Part shown: positions 1 through 11,235 of the stretch, piece after piece
How positions within the stretch are numbered: position 1 is the stretch's first letter
How the letters are laid out: each line of letters starts with the position of its first letter
Assembly (NCBI RefSeq): GCF_000226095.1
Contig: NC_016477.1
Coordinates: 1,550,001-1,614,000 of the forward strand
DNA: 64,000 nt
Source of the DNA: Thermothelomyces thermophilus ATCC 42464
Lineage: Eukaryota; Ascomycota; Sordariomycetes; Sordariales; Chaetomiaceae
Direction: 5' to 3'
Program-made: the position numbers and the translations under genes
The notes under the pieces: generated by a model
What the model was told of the DNA's origin: nothing
Databases searched by the model: none
The model's input: only the letters and a program-made list of their open reading frames with translations

Positions 1-720
1 GTGATCCTAATATCGCCTTGTGACTACAAGTTCTACTAACGTGCTATAAAGATTATTCCTGGCTAACCGAATGCGTTTACGGCCTCACTAGACGTCTTGG
101 CAAATTATAAGGCGTAGTAGTTGCTAACTCGGCATATACTATAACGTTGATTTATAACCAGGTCAACCCTACTTTTTCTATAGCGTAACCGGCGCCATCC
201 TCTGCTCGCGTGTTGCCTCGTAACCTACCGCGCCCTTCGTCGGCGAATGATAGCCATCGCTAATAGCGCTATAAATAACACACTCCTTGCCAAAGGCTTC
301 TTATACCTTAACTCCTATCTCCTTGCCAAAAGTGTACCGCTATTATAAAGTATCTTAGACGATCGTCACGTAGGTTAAATGTCCTCATCTTGCCTAACTA
401 CACCACGCCTCTAGCTTAGGTGTACAAGGTATACAAGCTCTGCCTGCAGTATATTGGTCTTAGATATACGGATCGTTAGCTTTATCTAACATCTCGGCTC
501 TTCGGCGGAAAACCAAGGCGGCCTTAGGCAGCTTTTGTCGCGTTCGCTAATCTTCGAGCTATACGTCCGTCCTACCTTCTCACCTTATGGCCCATGTTCT
601 GGCGAACGATGCTCATTCGGGTCCGACCGTGTATCCATGTAGGCATACATAGGCTGCCTTTACAGTATTCACCAGTCCACTTCGGGCGCGATCTGGTTTG
701 GAAGCCCGGGAAGAGGCGCT
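1..720 (-). pseudogene. RIP-degraded protein-coding remnant, unidentified
   Basis: I do not recognise the protein. Read on the minus strand from 720 towards 1, a single frame stays aligned across the whole stretch and is interrupted only by TAG, TAA and TGA codons of the kind RIP makes from CAG, CAA, CGA or TGG. The longest clean run is 40 codons at 300-181 and includes FGKECVIYSAISDG. A basic segment (FRRRAEMLDK) lies near 500-480. The frame runs off the left edge of the window, so the C-terminal end is not seen. Base composition is TA-rich but milder than in the right-hand transposon block. It could be a transposon gene or a host duplicate caught by RIP. Confidence 0.4.
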
Positions 721-1656
721 TCAGCTAGCTTATTGGCGTAAGGCTTGAATGTTATTATTCTACTTCTACCCAACGGGTTCTGCTAAAACACTCGTGCGGC
801 CCACCGCACAGCCTACACTCCCACAACGTCACTGGGTGAGTGGAGGGCAAAGTACTAGGGACAACTCATCGCCGGGGATGAATTGTCATGATGAAGACAG
901 GGCATTGCAGATGAACGGGAAAAGCGAGGCTTATAGCCCGCCGCAAGTGCAAGACTTAGAGGTTTAAGCGTTCTTCTGAGGTCTATATATAAAATAACAG
1001 GATTCCGTCCTGAGCGAAGGCACCGTCACTCAAACATCGGTTTAACTCTCAAGCAAGCATCCCTCCAAGTTCCTCTACACATGTTTGAGGTTGTCCATTA
1101 TGCGACCAGACCAGCGGACGAACTGGACATACGGATACCTCTTCAATTCCAACAACGTCAACATGAAAGAGCGGTCTCACTCAGCAGGAGACCCGGCCCC
1201 TGAAGGCCCTCCGAGACCTGCGACCCTGGTTTGGGTACAGGCACAGCGGGTGATCCTCAACCTATCGCACCTTCCCCGGTGAGTTCCCTTCGCGCCAGCT
1301 GACCGCAACTATATTGACAAGAGAACCGAGCAGATAAATCCTCCGAACGACTTGTCTGAGAACCGAAGGGAGACCTGAACAAAGTTGTTCCAGAGGTTGC
1401 AATCCGCCTCCAGCTCCCGCCAGCGGCGATGGAGGCGAGAGCCCTAGCATAGATATCTTTATAGCGGATTTTATGCAACGCCTCGACGACGAGGTAGCAG
1501 ACGGAATGGGTTTCCCTAAATCGTGTTCTGGTGCCTGAGGCAAAAACATACACACTGCCCCGCACACCGCCCCGTCCAAATGGCCTGCCAATTCAGAATT
1601 CAGCGCTGTAAAGATCCTCGTTCGTTTTGGTCACAAAAGAGTATCGTGCGATTACA
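721..1656. other. Intergenic, with TATA box and a 40-codon frame
   Basis: No convincing gene. A strong TATA-like element (TATATATAAAA) lies at 984-994. About 85 nt downstream, an ATG at 1081 opens a frame of 40 codons ending at TGA 1201-1203 (begins MFEVVHYATRPADEL). It could be a small protein, an upstream ORF or a first exon for the downstream kinase, but no splice model is compelling. The rest to 1656 is GC-balanced sequence with overlapping short frames on both strands and no recognisable motif. Confidence 0.3.
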
Positions 1657-2505
1657 ATGGGCTGGCATTGGTCGATTATCGGCATGGGGGCATCTGCCTT
1701 CATTACGTGCACCGACGGGAAAACAGTGCTAAAAGGCCAAGATGTGTGGGAAAACGGTCGGCATTGTGCGTCGTTCGAATGCCCATCGGAAGATGCGATT
1801 GTCCGGGAGGCAGCCATCTATAAACTGCTCGGCGACCATCCGCAAATTCTCCGTTGCTCCGGCCTCTCGGAGATCCACCCTGGCGTCCGTGCCCTACGCC
1901 TCGAGCTTGCCCCGTTTGGTGACGTGAGGCACTATCTCGAGCAGCACCCAGACGATCCTCCGCCGCTGAAAACACGCCTGAACATGGTTCTAGACGTCGC
2001 CCAGGGACTGGCACATGTGCACTCCCGCGGCGTCTGGCATTTCGATTTTTCCACCAAGAATTTGTTCCTGTTTCCTGACTTCCACGTCAAGATCGGCGAC
2101 TTTGGCGGTTCCGTATGTGAGGCCCTTGGCTACAATGGCGGGACCTTGGAGGACCAGGACTACGAGTTACCTTGCAGAGGAAGAGACTTCATGGAGCGCC
2201 CTCGAGACAAGCGAGAGCTCTTCGCATTAGGCTCCTCCATGTACGAGATTGTGGCGTGGGCCCGCGTTTTTCCCGGACTGAGCGAGGAGGAGGTGGATGA
2301 ACGACTGAAGAATGAGGACTTTCCGCCAGTCGACACACTAGCGATTGGACATATCATCGATGGTTGCTGGAAGGAACATTACAGCACAGCAAACGATGTC
2401 CTTCAAGATCTGAGAAGTCGAGTTCTCCTTGTCAACGGCGATGGCGTCGATAACACTGTGAAGGGAAACGGCCAAGCGCTCTCCGCTCGCTACGGAGGAC
2501 CTTGA
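1657..2505 (+). CDS. Small protein kinase-like protein with HFD catalytic loop
   Basis: Single-exon protein of 282 residues made almost entirely of a protein kinase fold. Visible landmarks are a glycine loop GMGASAF (residues 9-15), the presumed ATP lysine K26 (TVLKG), the helix-C glutamate E51, the catalytic loop HFDFSTKN (128-135) and the metal site DFG (148-150). The usual HRD is HFD, so the arginine that couples activation-loop phosphorylation is absent, and the Lys two residues after the catalytic Asp is Ser. Asp130, Asn135 and Asp148 are kept, so activity remains possible. The ATG at 1657 is the first in frame; the upstream extension has no ATG. It is one of the orphan kinase-like families common in fungal accessory regions and is flanked on both sides by RIP-affected repeat remnants. 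Substrate unknown. Confidence 0.75.
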   Translation: MGWHWSIIGMGASAFITCTDGKTVLKGQDVWENGRHCASFECPSEDAIVREAAIYKLLGDHPQILRCSGLSEIHPGVRALRLELAPFGDVRHYLEQHPDDPPPLKTRLNMVLDVAQGLAHVHSRGVWHFDFSTKNLFLFPDFHVKIGDFGGSVCEALGYNGGTLEDQDYELPCRGRDFMERPRDKRELFALGSSMYEIVAWARVFPGLSEEEVDERLKNEDFPPVDTLAIGHIIDGCWKEHYSTANDVLQDLRSRVLLVNGDGVDNTVKGNGQALSARYGGP

Positions 2506-3796
2506 AATCGGCCGATACGATGAGCCTCTGCCAAACCTCAATGACACTATAGGTAGAATTAAGCGTACAGACTATGGTACGCTCCTCCGGCCCTAGTATG
2601 ACATGTTCCTTGATAGAGTTAACTATATATATATATAGAAAAGCTTAGACTAGTGCCTAAACCCTTAGGGCTAATAGGTCTTAAGTAAAGTCTACCTAGA
2701 AGTAGCAAGGGTTAATATTATAATAGCTTTAGTTAATACTAGTTTTAGGCTTAATAATAGGCTATATACCTTTAGAAAGTACTATAGCTATTAATTTTAT
2801 ACTCTTTGTTTATAAGTCGATAGAAACTATTATAAAATATTAAAATTAGTAATATATAAATATATTACCTAAGATATAATATTAAGATTTAAATTACATT
2901 AGGGAAGTAAAGCCTAGGAAGGGGGAGAAAAAGATATACTTAGTCTAAGCAATCTATATTCTATTATATTCTACTTTCATACCTAGACTAACAAAGGGCT
3001 CCTTATTCCCCTCCTCCTCTATAGCACTATCTAAGTAATCCCAGAGAAGCATATTAATACCTTTCTAATCTACCCTAGAGAAGCGTAACTATTATTATAT
3101 CATTATAGTAAACCAGAGCTAAGGAGCATATCAGGAGTGGGAAGAATAATAAGAAAGAGAGGAAGGGGATTCTAAGGTTAGGGGAAGAAGGGAGGAAGGA
3201 GGCTCTGACAGAACGAGCGAGCTAGTACTAAGCCTCGAGGGTCAGACGCGCGGTTAATTCGTATCCTCGATAACCAGCCCTGAATGACCTATACTAACAT
3301 TCTGCCTTATCTATACCAATAGGGGCCGGGATCCTAGCGCTAATAATATATCTCTATTACGAATGTATAGGATACGTTCCGGAGGGTTCGATAGATATGA
3401 TAGGTATGAACGAAGTAGAATAGGCGACGCCTTCCGGCCTCCGTTGCCGGCGCCGTTTGCCGCCGTTACGGAGGCGGCCCTACTCCGGGAACGCGAACGG
3501 GATCACGGCCGGCAAAACATCGGGCGAGCGGCGAGCCGGGTATGCTACGTCAGCAACCGTATCCCAAGATTTTGTAATGCCATAATATGCTACTTAGGGG
3601 AAATATACACATAATTGCAGTGTATGCAAACGTGACGACTTCCAAAAAAAAAAAAAAACAAAAATCGAGCAGCCTCATGCTTCCCGAATGTCCCCCAGGA
3701 ACTCACTCTCGCCTCGATCCTAACCGTCCTCAAAAAATCATTGATTATCATTAAGTAATTACATACATGCAATCTTTTCCCCACCTAATTATAATC
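2506..3796. repeat. AT-rich, RIP-like repeat scar
   Basis: From about 2560 to 3360 the sequence becomes strongly TA-rich, with abundant TpA, few CpA, and short TATATA runs (2624-2636). This is the signature of an old repeat mutated by RIP. I see no LTR ends or coding frame. From 3361 to 3796 composition returns to normal, with an A15-type homopolymer near 3642-3657 and no gene. This segment separates the kinase from the 3' end of the minus-strand RING gene. Confidence 0.5.
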
Positions 3797-4662
3797 TCAG
3801 AATGCCAGGAACGCAGGGGGCGGCGGCTCGGGCAACGCGCTTCCGCCAGAGCCGGAGCCGGAGACGGAGTCGTCGCGCGCCATGCAGATGGGGCAGGTGT
3901 CGTGGTGCTTGCGGAACCAGCGGGCGATGCACTCGGCGTGGAAGAGGTGGTGGCACGGCAGGGCGCGGACCAGGCTCTGGTCCCGGAACGGCTCCAAGCA
4001 TATGACGCTGCGGGTGGGTTAACGGGCCGGTCGTCCGTGTTGGGATTTGAGGTTAGAGCTAATTTTTTTAAACTTTGCTGAGGGCCTGATAAGAAGGCGA
4101 GAACGAGATAAGAGGAGAGGGAGGAACCAGGGAGCAGCACGAGGTCCGGAAGGGGGAGCGTGCGGAGAGGACCACTTGCCATTCAACAGACTGGCCACGT
4201 TGGGTTGCGGGGATTTTGGTATCCACGGCATCATCCCCTCGGAACTGCTTGTAGGTTCGGCCCAGCTCGACGACAGCCGGGCTCCGGCTGCTCGTTCGGT
4301 GGCTGTTTGAGCAATGATTTCTCCGCCCTCTCGTCAACGACTCGGGATCGCTACGGACGGCTACTGCGTGGTTCCTTCTCCTAACCGTGAATTGGCAACT
4401 GAATAATTATCGGAATATTCGGGGTTGGGGAGGGGGGATGTTGAAGAAGAAGAAGAAGTAGAAGAGAATTCAACGTCAGCGCAGCATGGGCGTACAAAAA
4501 GAGCATGACTATGACAATGGCCAGAGCCACGGCGCAGATTCCAAAGACGATAAATCCAATCCATGTCGTCCTTGACGGCGAGGCGGTGCCGGTGTTGCTG
4601 CCGTCGCCTTCCTGGGTGCTCGATATATCGTTGGCCCATGGAATCGCTCCGGTCGTGGGCAT
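3797..4662 (-). CDS. Membrane-anchored RING-H2 finger protein (probable E3 ubiquitin ligase)
   Basis: Three-exon model on the minus strand: 4662-4496, 4380-4180 and 4007-3797, joining in frame to 192 residues. Exon 1 starts at an ATG and encodes a short luminal or extracellular N-terminus and one membrane helix (GFIVFGICAVALAIVIVMLF). The last two exons build a full RING-H2 with C-x2-C-x14-C-x-H-x2-H-x2-C-x11-C-x2-C spacing, starting CVICLEPF and ending CPIC. The first Cys codon is split by the second intron (4179-4008), which has a GC donor (GCAAGT) and a CAG acceptor. The RING spacing is exact only with this splice. The first intron (4495-4381, GTACGC to TAG) is less certain. Such proteins usually act as ubiquitin ligases on internal membranes. 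The tail after the RING is Ser/Gly/Pro-rich and short. Confidence 0.75.
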
Positions 4663-5281
4663 GTTGCTGGCTAATCAATAATTATCGTGTAACTTACTAA
4701 TTTCATCCCCGGAGGACGGAGTGTATGCAGGGTGAGAATACCCTCGGCCCTGTTTCAGATGCGCCGATGGAACAGAGAACTAGATCATAGGAACCGGCCC
4801 GAGTTCTGAGATCATGGGTTGCTGTGTGCGGATGAGAGTGGAACGCGTTGTTGTTTTGACGATCGTTCTGATCCACCACCACAGGCCTTTTAGGGTGTGG
4901 CTGTGCCAGAACCATAACCATGGGGCCCTTAATTCCTGGCTATTAAAGCAGCTTGTAATAATCGTTCCTTCGATTCACATCTTCGCCACCGCCTGATGGT
5001 CTTCTCACCTACACTCGTCAACGAGACGTCACGCCAAGAAGAGGCTAGACTGCGCCCCTTTTTTCAACGTCATGCCATTTGCGGTAGGTTCCGGTACGGT
5101 TCAGCTAAACTACCTTGCTATACTATAACCTCCATTTCCAACACATTTTGTTTTGGGGTTCATCCTGTCTATATCGCGCTCTGCCTGTCTCCAGTCTGAC
5201 TGCCTTTCATCTTCTTTCCCTCCTTTTAATCATTCTCTTTGTAGAGACAGATGGTTCTTGCAGTCTTAGACAGAGGGCAAG
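4663..5281. promoter_or_regulatory. Divergent intergenic region between RING gene and calcium ATPase
   Basis: The 619 bp between the two divergent start codons must hold both promoters. I see an ACGTCA core at 5024-5031 and a GAGGCT (Crz1-like half site) near 5041 on the ATPase side, plus a pyrimidine-rich leader from about 5195. None of these sites is proven. The Crz1-like site is worth noting only because calcium pumps are classic calcineurin/Crz1 targets. No coding sequence seen. Confidence 0.3.
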
Positions 5282-8200
5282 ATGGCTCAGAACGAACGGG
5301 CCTTCCAATCCTCATTACCGCCGCAAAATGACTCCGATATCAGTATCGACATTGCCGCGGCCGGCAGTCAGCCCGGTGTGCGACTCCATTCCTAAGTCAT
5401 ACCTCTAAGCGGCACCTTTTCTTTTTACCCGCATCTGTACTGACTTTGCTCTCTCTCTCTCTCGCTCGCTCCCTGCCCTGTGTAGACTTCGAATCACGAC
5501 CGGGCGGGATACGGCCGGATCCAGGGGAAGAAGAGCTCTTCAATATCGAGGACAACCCGTTTGCTTTCAGCCCAGGCCACCTGTCCAAGCTGATAGAGCC
5601 AAAGTCCGTCGCCGTCCTGCAGCAGTTAGGTTGGCTGCAGGGACTAGTAAAGGGCCTGCGGACCGACATCCGGGCGGGTCTACATATCGGCAGCGAGGGC
5701 GAGGGTGACGGTGATGGCGCGGACCGGCGACGTGTGTTTGGAGAAAACCGGCTGCCGGAACGCAAATCGAAGTCGTTCCTGGAGTTGGCGTGGGTGGCGC
5801 TGCAGGACCGGATGCTGATCCTGCTGTGCGTGGCGGCCGTGGTCTCGCTCGCCCTGGGCCTGTACCGGACCTTCCATGGCCACAGTGGCGCCGAGGGGGC
5901 GCGGGTGGAGTGGATCGAGGGTGTGGCCATTGTGGTTGCCGTTCTGGTCGTCGTCCTGGTCAGCGCGCTCAACGACTGGCAGAAGGAGTGGCAGTTCCGC
6001 AAGCTCAACCAGAAGAAAGAGGACCGATCCGTGGCACTGGTCCGGTCCGGCAGGACGGCCAAGGTATCAGTGCACGACGTGCTAGTGGGCGACGTCATGG
6101 TCCTAGAGCAGGGCGACGTGATCCCCGTCGATGGGGTGCTGATTGACGGCCACAGCGTCGGCTGCGACGAGTCGTCGGCGACGGGCGAGTCGGGCGTGGT
6201 CAGGAAGATGCCGGCCGAGGCCGTCTCGCAGGCGTTCCGACGGGCTCACGATGCAGACGCCAGGACGCTCGCCAAGATGGACCCCTTCCTCCTCTCGGGC
6301 TCCCGGGTCCTGGACGGTGTTGGGACCTTCCTCGTGACGGCGGTCGGGCGGCATTCCGTGCATGGGCGGACCAGGATGGCGCTCCGCACTGACCCCGGCA
6401 TGACACCGCTGCAGGCGAGGTTGAATGTGCTCGCGGGTAGGCCCTTTTGCCTTAATTATATATTCTCAGCTTTCTCCTACGACTTTGTGCTTATAGAATA
6501 CTGATGATGCCCAGGGTACATCGCCAAGCTCGGCAGCGGCGCCGGCCTGCTGCTCTTCACCGTGCTCTTCATCGAGTTTCTTGCAAAGCTCCCTGGCAAT
6601 CCAGCCAGCGGCGACGAAAAGGGACAAACCTTCCTGCGAATTCTCATGACGGCCGTAACTATCATCGTGGTCGCCGTGCCCGAGGGCTTACCACTGGCCG
6701 TGACACTGTCCCTGGCATTTGCCACCAAGAAGATGACGAGGGAAAACAACCTGGTGAGACATCTGCAGTCGTGCGAGACCATGGGCAACGCGACGGTGAT
6801 CTGCTCCGACAAGACAGGAACACTGACCGAGAACGTCATGACGGTGGTTGCGGGCAGTCTGGGTACGGGAGAAGGAGTCGTCACCTTTGGCGACGGGAGG
6901 ATTGCTAGCTCGGAGGGTTCTGACAGTGGTTATGGGCCTCTTGAAAACAGGAGGAAAGCGACAGAGACCCAGGACGGCGGTGTAGAGACCCCGGGATGGC
7001 CGGCGGGCGACGCAACAGAGCAGCCACAACGACCACAGCAAAAGAAGCAACACGAACAGCAGCAGCAACAACAGCAACAGCAAGAACAGCAGAAGACACA
7101 AAAGCATCGACAACAACAAGAGTTTCTGGCGGCGACGAGCCCCGAGTTTCGAGAGCTCGTAAAGGAGTCAATCGCCATCAACACGACTGCCTTCGAGGGC
7201 CAAGACGAGAGAGGCAAGCTCGTCTTCGTTGGCACCAAGACCGAGACAGCGCTGCTGGATTGGGCCAAGCGGGACCTGGAGCTGGGCCCGCTATCGGCCG
7301 AGCGTGGTAAGCACCCACTAGTGCACCTCTTCCCGTTCAGCTCGCGGCGCAAGTGCATGGGCTCCGTCATCCAGCGGCCCCCCGGTTACGGCGATGACGG
7401 CGGTGGCGGCGATAACGGCGAGAATGACGACTCCGGATCCGGAGGGCGGGGGTACCGCCCACACCGAAATCGATACCGGCTGCTGGTCAAGGGGGCGCCC
7501 GAGGTGGTGCTGGAGAGGTGCAGCGCCGGTGTGGCCGACCCGGGCGGGGCCGGGCCGCTCCCGCGCTCGCCGCTCCGGGAACCCGATAAGGCGCGCATCG
7601 CCGAAACGGCGTCTCGGTATGCGTCGCGGTCTCTCCGCACGCTCACCCTGGCCTTTCGCGACATGGACGAGTGGCCCCCGCCGCGAACCGGTAACGGGGC
7701 TGGGATTGGGAGACGGGGGAATCATGACGACGGAGTTGATGGCGATGACAACGGTGGCAGGGACGAGGATTGGGCCGTTGAGCTTGACGACGTATTCCGC
7801 GACATGACGTGGATTGCCCTGGTGGCCATCCAGGACCCCGTGCGCGAGGGCGTGCCGGCGGCCGTGCTCGACTGCCGGCGGGCGTCGGTGGCGGTCAAGA
7901 TGGTGACTGGTGACAAGATCGAGACGGCGCGGGCGATTGCACTCGAGTGCGGCATCCTCGCTCAAGAGGACGAAGGTGGTAATGGGCATGGACAAGAGCA
8001 TGCAGTGATGGAGGGAGCGGAGTTCCGGCGGCTCGGCGAGGAGCAGAGGCGCGGCATCGTCCGCGAGCTGCGGGTGCTGGCGCGGTCGAGTCCCGAGGAC
8101 AAGCGGGTGCTGGTCGAGTCGCTGCGGTCGCTTGGCGAGGTGGTGGCCGTCACGGGAGATGGGACCAACGATGCGCCGGCGCTCAAGGCGGCCGACGTGG

Positions 8201-9399
8201 GCTTCTCGATGGGCATCATGGGCACCGAGGTGGCCAAAGAGGCGTCGGACGTGATCCTCATGGACGACAACTTCTCGTCCATCGTCAAGGCACTTGCCTG
8301 GGGACGGGCTATCAACGACGCCGTCAAGAAGTTCCTCCAATTCCAAATCACGGTCAACATCACGGCCGTGGTGCTGACCTTCGTCTCGGCCGTTGCCAGT
8401 GACCAGGAGCGCTCCGTCCTCAACGCCATCCAGCTACTCTGGGTCAACCTCATCATGGACACTTTCGCCGCCCTCGCCCTGGCCAGTGACCCGCCCACCG
8501 GCAGCCTCCTGGACCGTGCCCCGGAGCCCCGGCTCGCGCCCCTCATCAACCTAACCATGTGGAAGATGATCCTGGGCCAGTGTGTGTACCAGCTAGCCGT
8601 CACCCTGACCCTGCACTTTGCCGGGCCGTCCCTGCTCCCGTCGTCCTACTCAGAGCCCCAGCAGCACACCCTCGTCTTCAACGTCTTCGTGTTCATGCAG
8701 ATCTTCAAGCTCGTCAACAGCCGGCGCATCGACAACCGGCTCAACATCCTCGAGGGCTTGCACCGTAACCCGCTCTTCGTGTTCATGATGGCTGTCATGG
8801 TGGCCGGCCAGGTCCTCATCATCTTCTTTGGCGGCGATGCCTTCGTAGTCACCCGTCTGACCGGTCCTCAGTGGGCCATTTCCCTCGTGCTCGGCTTCTT
8901 CTCCATCCCCATCGGTGTCCTCATCCGCCTGCTCCCGGACCGGTGGATCCGCGCCGGGGTGCGGTGGGCAGCTCGAAGGCTTCCCTCGTGGCGCCGCCGG
9001 AAGAACGCCGAAGACGAGGAGCGGGGACGGGTTGTCGGCGCCGCTGCAGATACGGATGCCCTCTGGGACGCCTACGCCGTCGAGGATGCCGAAGCCGGTG
9101 GTGTCGGTCGAGATTTCGGGAGCACCATGTTCTCAGTGCGGGATGACCTCGCCTTCCTGAAGCGGGTGCGCGGCGGGCGGATGGCGGCGCTGGCCGATGC
9201 CTTTGCAGTTGACCGAACCAAGAAGACTGAGGGCGAGCGGAAGCTCAGGCAGCGGAAGCGCTCTGGGTCGGCAATGCGGTCGGCCGTCGGGGCGCCCGGT
9301 CTGCTGGCCGCCAGCATCGGCGCCATGTCGCCCGGCAACCGACCCCGTTCCGAGGCCCGTCAAAACAGTCAATGGGGATTAGAGCGTAGACTGCCTTGA
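5282..9399 (+). CDS. Calcium-transporting P-type ATPase, P2B (PMCA/Pmc1-like)
   Basis: Three exons, 5282-5375, 5486-6436 and 6515-9399, give 1309 residues. The enzyme pumps Ca2+ out of the cytosol, into the vacuole or across the plasma membrane, by ATP hydrolysis through an aspartyl-phosphate. Seen: first membrane helices around residues 130-205, actuator loop TGES (264-267), the M4 motif VPEGLP (403-408), phosphorylation site DKTGT (Asp447), nucleotide-binding KGAPE, hinge MVTGD and TGDGTNDAP (from 895), followed by C-terminal membrane helices including NLIMDTFAALALA. Intron 1 (5376-5485, with a CT repeat) and intron 2 (6437-6514) are GT-AG and keep frame. The N-domain carries a Gln-rich insert (7021-7125) and a Gly/Asp insert (near 7395-7455). 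A long basic C-terminal tail follows the last helix, where the family has regulatory segments; calmodulin binding is possible but not shown. Homologues are yeast Pmc1 and Neurospora NCA pumps. Confidence 0.93.
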
Positions 9400-11235
9400 T
9401 CATGTCGTACCAGCGTTTTCGTGTCTAAAGATAGGTTTAAAATAATCACATTCAAATCTGAAACTATTATTAATTAATGATCCTTGAGTTGAGGCACCCA
9501 TCAATCGAGCGAGTCAGAGATGTCCAAAATCCTTACATTGGAGAGCGAAGGATGAGAGCTCGGCTTGGAGCTTCGTTTTCGCTTGTCAAAGTTCTCTGAC
9601 GGAAATGTGCTATTGAAGAGTGAAGGAAAGAGCTTTGCTCCTTGTAAAAGTGTAAACTTTTCCCCCAAAAGGTCCCCCGTATATCTGAGTGGCCACCGGG
9701 TCCCTCACTTCCATCCGTACGCGAAGCTCTTTCCCTACGCGTCGCCTGCAAACGATAGTGCATTCGCCACAGGGATAATTATGACGGCAGTTGCGAGTAG
9801 CCGGGCCTCAATCATGCACCTTCCTCTACGACTTATAACTCTTCGTTTTAAGGCGATCGCAGCACGAAGCGAAACCTCAGGCCTACTATGGTGCCTCGGA
9901 ACTGAGGCGTAGCAAAGCATAACGTTAAGGTAATTACGTACACGACAAGTAACGGTATTTTCTAACGTCAAATCCTGTTCCGAGTTTCTGGAAAGCGGTA
10001 GCAACTGCGAGAATCTCTGTGGGCTTCCCCGAATTGTGAGAAGGGCAAACCAGAGCAGTGAGGACCGTCGATATACCACCCACCCTTTTCTAGAATCTCA
10101 TGAAGACGGGAATATAATGCTCGCTATGAAGGGCCATATGCATGACACACGCACACTAATATGCTGTTGTTTTCCGTTTATAGCCACTACACCCTGAAGT
10201 CGCTTCTCACGGCTCTCTGCTCGAAATTGTTCTTCTCGCTCTGCATAACTTTGGGTCGATGGATGCGACGTGCTGCGACAAAAAGCAATGTGGCTGGCTG
10301 CGTGGGGCCGCGGGATGTGCTGAACAAAGCACATCGCTGCCCAGTCTGGGCACCCCCAGGTTGCTTATGTTACAGCGTCGTAGTGAAGGGAAATTACCAA
10401 ATACGTTGGCAAGGTGACGATGGGCAGTCTTTATTTGCCATGTCGAAATCCTTCCAGTCGATGGAGAAAGACAGCACGCGGCCTCAATGGGAGGGAGAGA
10501 GTGCGGGAGTCATCAAGACTCAGCTTGTCGACCTTTCCTTGAGCGTATTGACGAACAACTAACTGCCGCTGGTTAGCGCCTGCTTTCCTCTCCTTAACCA
10601 CATGTTCTCGCTCCTGTCATTGTCGACATACAACAACCCTTGTAAGCTATGGTGAAATCGCGGGAACCAAGGGAGCGGGTGGTTTGAGGTCTTTTAAGTG
10701 TTAAGCTCCAGAACAGCACTTTGCTTTACACCAATTGATTAGCGTAGTCGCCGGTTTTCGATGGCTGCCTGACGTATGGTGCGAACCGTAGCATCGGGTT
10801 ATGGACCCCTTGCTTCTGCTCTGTAACCCCCACGCCTCACGCGGCAGGATCCATGGTCTTGGGAAATCGCAGTTGCCACTCACGGCCAGTAGGAGCTGAA
10901 TTTGCATAGCTGCACAGCTCGATTGGACCGCCCCCCCACAGCCTCGGATTTCCGCTGAGAAGCCCAAACAGCCAAGCAAAATAACAAGGCTTGTTATATC
11001 CCAATCGGTTGGAGCACGCCATCCACCACAGCCTATTGCGCCATGCCTCTCAATCAATATGTCGACCTCCTCAGGCCTCAGCCATGGGACACAGCAGTTC
11101 GAGTCACCATCCTCGCTCTCTCTCGACGATGGCCGCATCCCAAAATCAGCAGCACCGATGACGACGACAACCAGTCGGGCGGCAGGATCGCGACTCGACT
11201 TTAACTGACATGACTGGGAGCGTACGGCAGCCGCC
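9400..11235. other. Intergenic, no supported gene
   Basis: This 1.8 kb contains only short overlapping frames on both strands without recognisable domains. An AT-rich patch directly follows the ATPase stop (9430-9480) and may be its 3' UTR and poly(A) region. The last few hundred bases form the upstream region of the GPCR gene. A C8 run lies at 10931-10938. Nothing else stands out. Confidence 0.4.

Noticed and set aside
7318-8346. 342-codon minus-strand frame, and 5397-6098 minus
   Set aside because: Antisense shadows of the calcium ATPase exons.
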